From contig JAAUSQ010000004.1 of the NCBI GenBank assembly GCA_012033195.1, forward strand, positions 1 through 54,747: a stretch of 54,747 bases of DNA, read 5' to 3'. The position numbers and the translations under genes were made by a program. This document shows positions 54,401 through 54,747 of this stretch, piece by piece. The notes below the pieces were generated by a model. It was not told the DNA's origin. It was given only the letters and a program-made list of their open reading frames with translations, and did no database searches. The stretch's first letter is position 1, and each line of letters opens with the position of its first letter. The DNA is from Chloroflexaceae bacterium. GTDB lineage: Bacteria > Chloroflexota > Chloroflexia > Chloroflexales > Chloroflexaceae.

Positions 54401-54747
54401 TCCTGCCCCTGCATATACGGCCCTTCTTCTGCCAGCCGTTTCTCGACCGGTGCCCGTGCGCCGCCAATTTCGATACCAACCTCATTCCCTTCGATATCAC
54501 CTTCTTCGCGTCCATCCGAACGAATCACTTGATCTGCGCGGGCGCGGTTTACAATCCGCAGATCCTGGGTTGGCCGATAGGCCCGCAGATGTACCGTCAA
54601 TTCAAGTGTTTCACCAGGGCCAAGCTCACCGTTCGGCAATTCGGATACGGCATTGTCCCAGGTAATGGTGTTGTTGCCGTCAAAGTCGGCGGCAGGGATA
54701 GCCAGTGGTGGGTCATCGGCCTCAGCATATTGCCCAATGCCCGATGG
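51469..54747 (-). CDS. Large surface protein with LPTTG site, two membrane helices and LVIVD propeller (5' end outside window)
   Basis: Open to the right edge (about 1092 codons seen, no start). Order from the edge: a DUF11-like beta domain (EKRLAEEGPYMQGQEIPYEI), a Thr/Ala stalk with a run of ten Asp (from about 53860 down to 53831), ALPTTGNPPAGG (LPTTG at 53635-53649), helix 1 (LWLLLAGLLLVGGWLLRR), a basic loop (RRSLPRARMVLRALPRR), helix 2 ending in AHTGTAHA, and then a 650-residue domain of LVIVD-type repeats (VQIVDISNPNAPV; LQIVDVSNPISPTLVSSV) ending GWLPRVQR. Both arms should face the outside. An alternative is that two genes are fused at the Met at 53532, which starts a good signal peptide but lacks a ribosome site. 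Confidence 0.82.
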   Translation of the reverse strand, partial: PSGIGQYAEADDPPLAIPAADFDGNNTITWDNAVSELPNGELGPGETLELTVHLRAYRPTQDLRIVNRARADQVIRSDGREEGDIEGNEVGIEIGGARAPVEKRLAEEGPYMQGQEIPYEIIIRNDGIIDLETLPISDFYDPAILRFLRAEPPPSSVDEADGLLEWDDLLDIAGVDRLEPGDTIRITTVYLALQPVDASVNQVEVVGARDRYDNELEAEQADVPIRIVPANTTTPTIAATDVVTGSTSTPVVAATATTTGTQAIVTATATRTATQTSAATTTRTAAATSTAIVRGPDDDDDDDDDDEEEATVTSTATEEATATAENTATSIVASVNITSTATTTATAANTATATATATATSVVPVALPTTGNPPAGGSGEALWLLLAGLLLVGGWLLRRSLPRARMVLRALPRRVLVASGLLGLCLLLTVLGLMLLAHTGTAHAALPTMLDAALLASPALIGTVALTEATALEFVESFGGSIDHLAVRDGLVFAGQGGALAVLGLSTTAGDDIISATDRLTLQARLPLPGIVSDMLLSPDGQTAYAATGSSGVQIVDISNPNAPVVRYGMRLPGAAVDLDRADNRLYAAATGQQGGLHTVVLRDAAAPYLESTLPISGSLRGVQVVGERAYLAAGFAGGLQVVDITTMPLPTLVARVDTDGSAEDITVVGQVAFLADGREGVRSYDISDPNNPRELDRLELSGTATAVRVAGERAYVALGGQGFAFVDISNPDDMELLAYQRLEGSVSEVVATDAQLLVAARSGGLYSLDAGDLRERGRFETLAQTRDAQLVNDVLYVAAGRQGLALLDARGSKLSLLGRLPLGGIAAAVRVVDDLAFVATGSGGLQIVDVSNPISPTLVSSVVLDGAVTQVEVTDTAAFLAAGNQGVQVVDITEVVTRTNEVTTTNPVTPTLIAGYDTPDTALDVHLAGDQMYVADVSSVLAFERRDTFSLTLLHDYNLPSLTYAQQVHRGDNWLLIANGGLNSGLLLLEPGESISPTVLSRLDLALYGSPYTFQVTGDQVYVATGIGGVQAIDVSQPRAPAIRGSYNTPGVAHAVAISGERLYVADDDGGVQVLQLAPLEPQGWLPRVQR

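Overview
The window looks like a chromosomal segment of a member of the Chloroflexota, probably class Chloroflexia. This is an inference from gene content and style, not from a marker gene: a moderately GC-rich genome; secreted proteins ending in an LP-V/R type tail; a plant/cyanobacteria-like phytoene-desaturase-type oxidase; PspC, CPBP, DUF3124 and DUF4349 proteins; pseudokinase-WD40 and LVIVD-propeller surface proteins. No rRNA, CRISPR array, prophage, transposase or plasmid function was seen. The only RNA gene found is tRNA-His(GUG).

Layout. 1-5.7 kb: start of a GH63/MGH1-type glucosidase running off the left edge, a deazaflavin-dependent oxidoreductase, and a sugar ABC importer (two permeases, then a Tat/lipobox binding protein) behind a TATAAT box and a LacI-type half-palindrome. 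5.7-13.3 kb: an nrfA relic, a large secreted phytase-type protein broken by one frameshift, a PAS-PAS-GAF-GGDEF cyclase, and a patch of decayed genes (glycosyltransferase, XRE regulator). 13.6-15.8 kb: pta (frameshifted) and ackA, an acetyl-CoA to acetate plus ATP module. 15.9-19 kb: tRNA-His, a PspC protein, heme A synthase and a zinc-ribbon membrane protein. 19-21.9 kb: lutABC for L-lactate oxidation. 22-28 kb: shikimate kinase, a carotenoid-desaturase-like flavoprotein, a pseudokinase-WD40 membrane protein (frameshifted) and a CPBP protease. 28.2-32.4 kb: ppk1, thpR and a secreted gluzincin. 32.4-38.5 kb: an alpha/beta hydrolase divergent from a MarR regulator with a strong palindrome between them, then glyA, a UPF0173 hydrolase, an ABC-2 type exporter and a DUF3124 lipoprotein. 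38.8-42.6 kb: a DUF4349 lipoprotein, der, a small membrane protein and an M24 aminopeptidase. 42.6-45.2 kb: a minus-strand series of trxA, a CsoR/CstR-family repressor, an unknown small protein and a clan GH-A glycosidase. 45.3-54.7 kb: a hypothetical protein, a GNAT, a GT-C-like membrane protein, secreted and lipid-anchored proteins, an MscS channel, and an LVIVD-propeller surface protein running off the right edge.

How the genes work together. Metabolism points to a heterotroph that takes up sugars, oxidises lactate and respires oxygen (heme A), can make acetate, and stores or mobilises phosphate (ppk1, phytase). Many products are exported or surface-bound.

Caution. At least seven genes are each interrupted by a single-base indel between two otherwise intact, homologous halves (8465, 14039, 26467-26472, about 32725, 36924, 46117-46125, 47495), and an eighth (41.1 kb) is suspected. 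This density suggests uncorrected sequencing indels rather than mass gene death. The nrfA, glycosyltransferase and XRE remnants are different and look like real decay.
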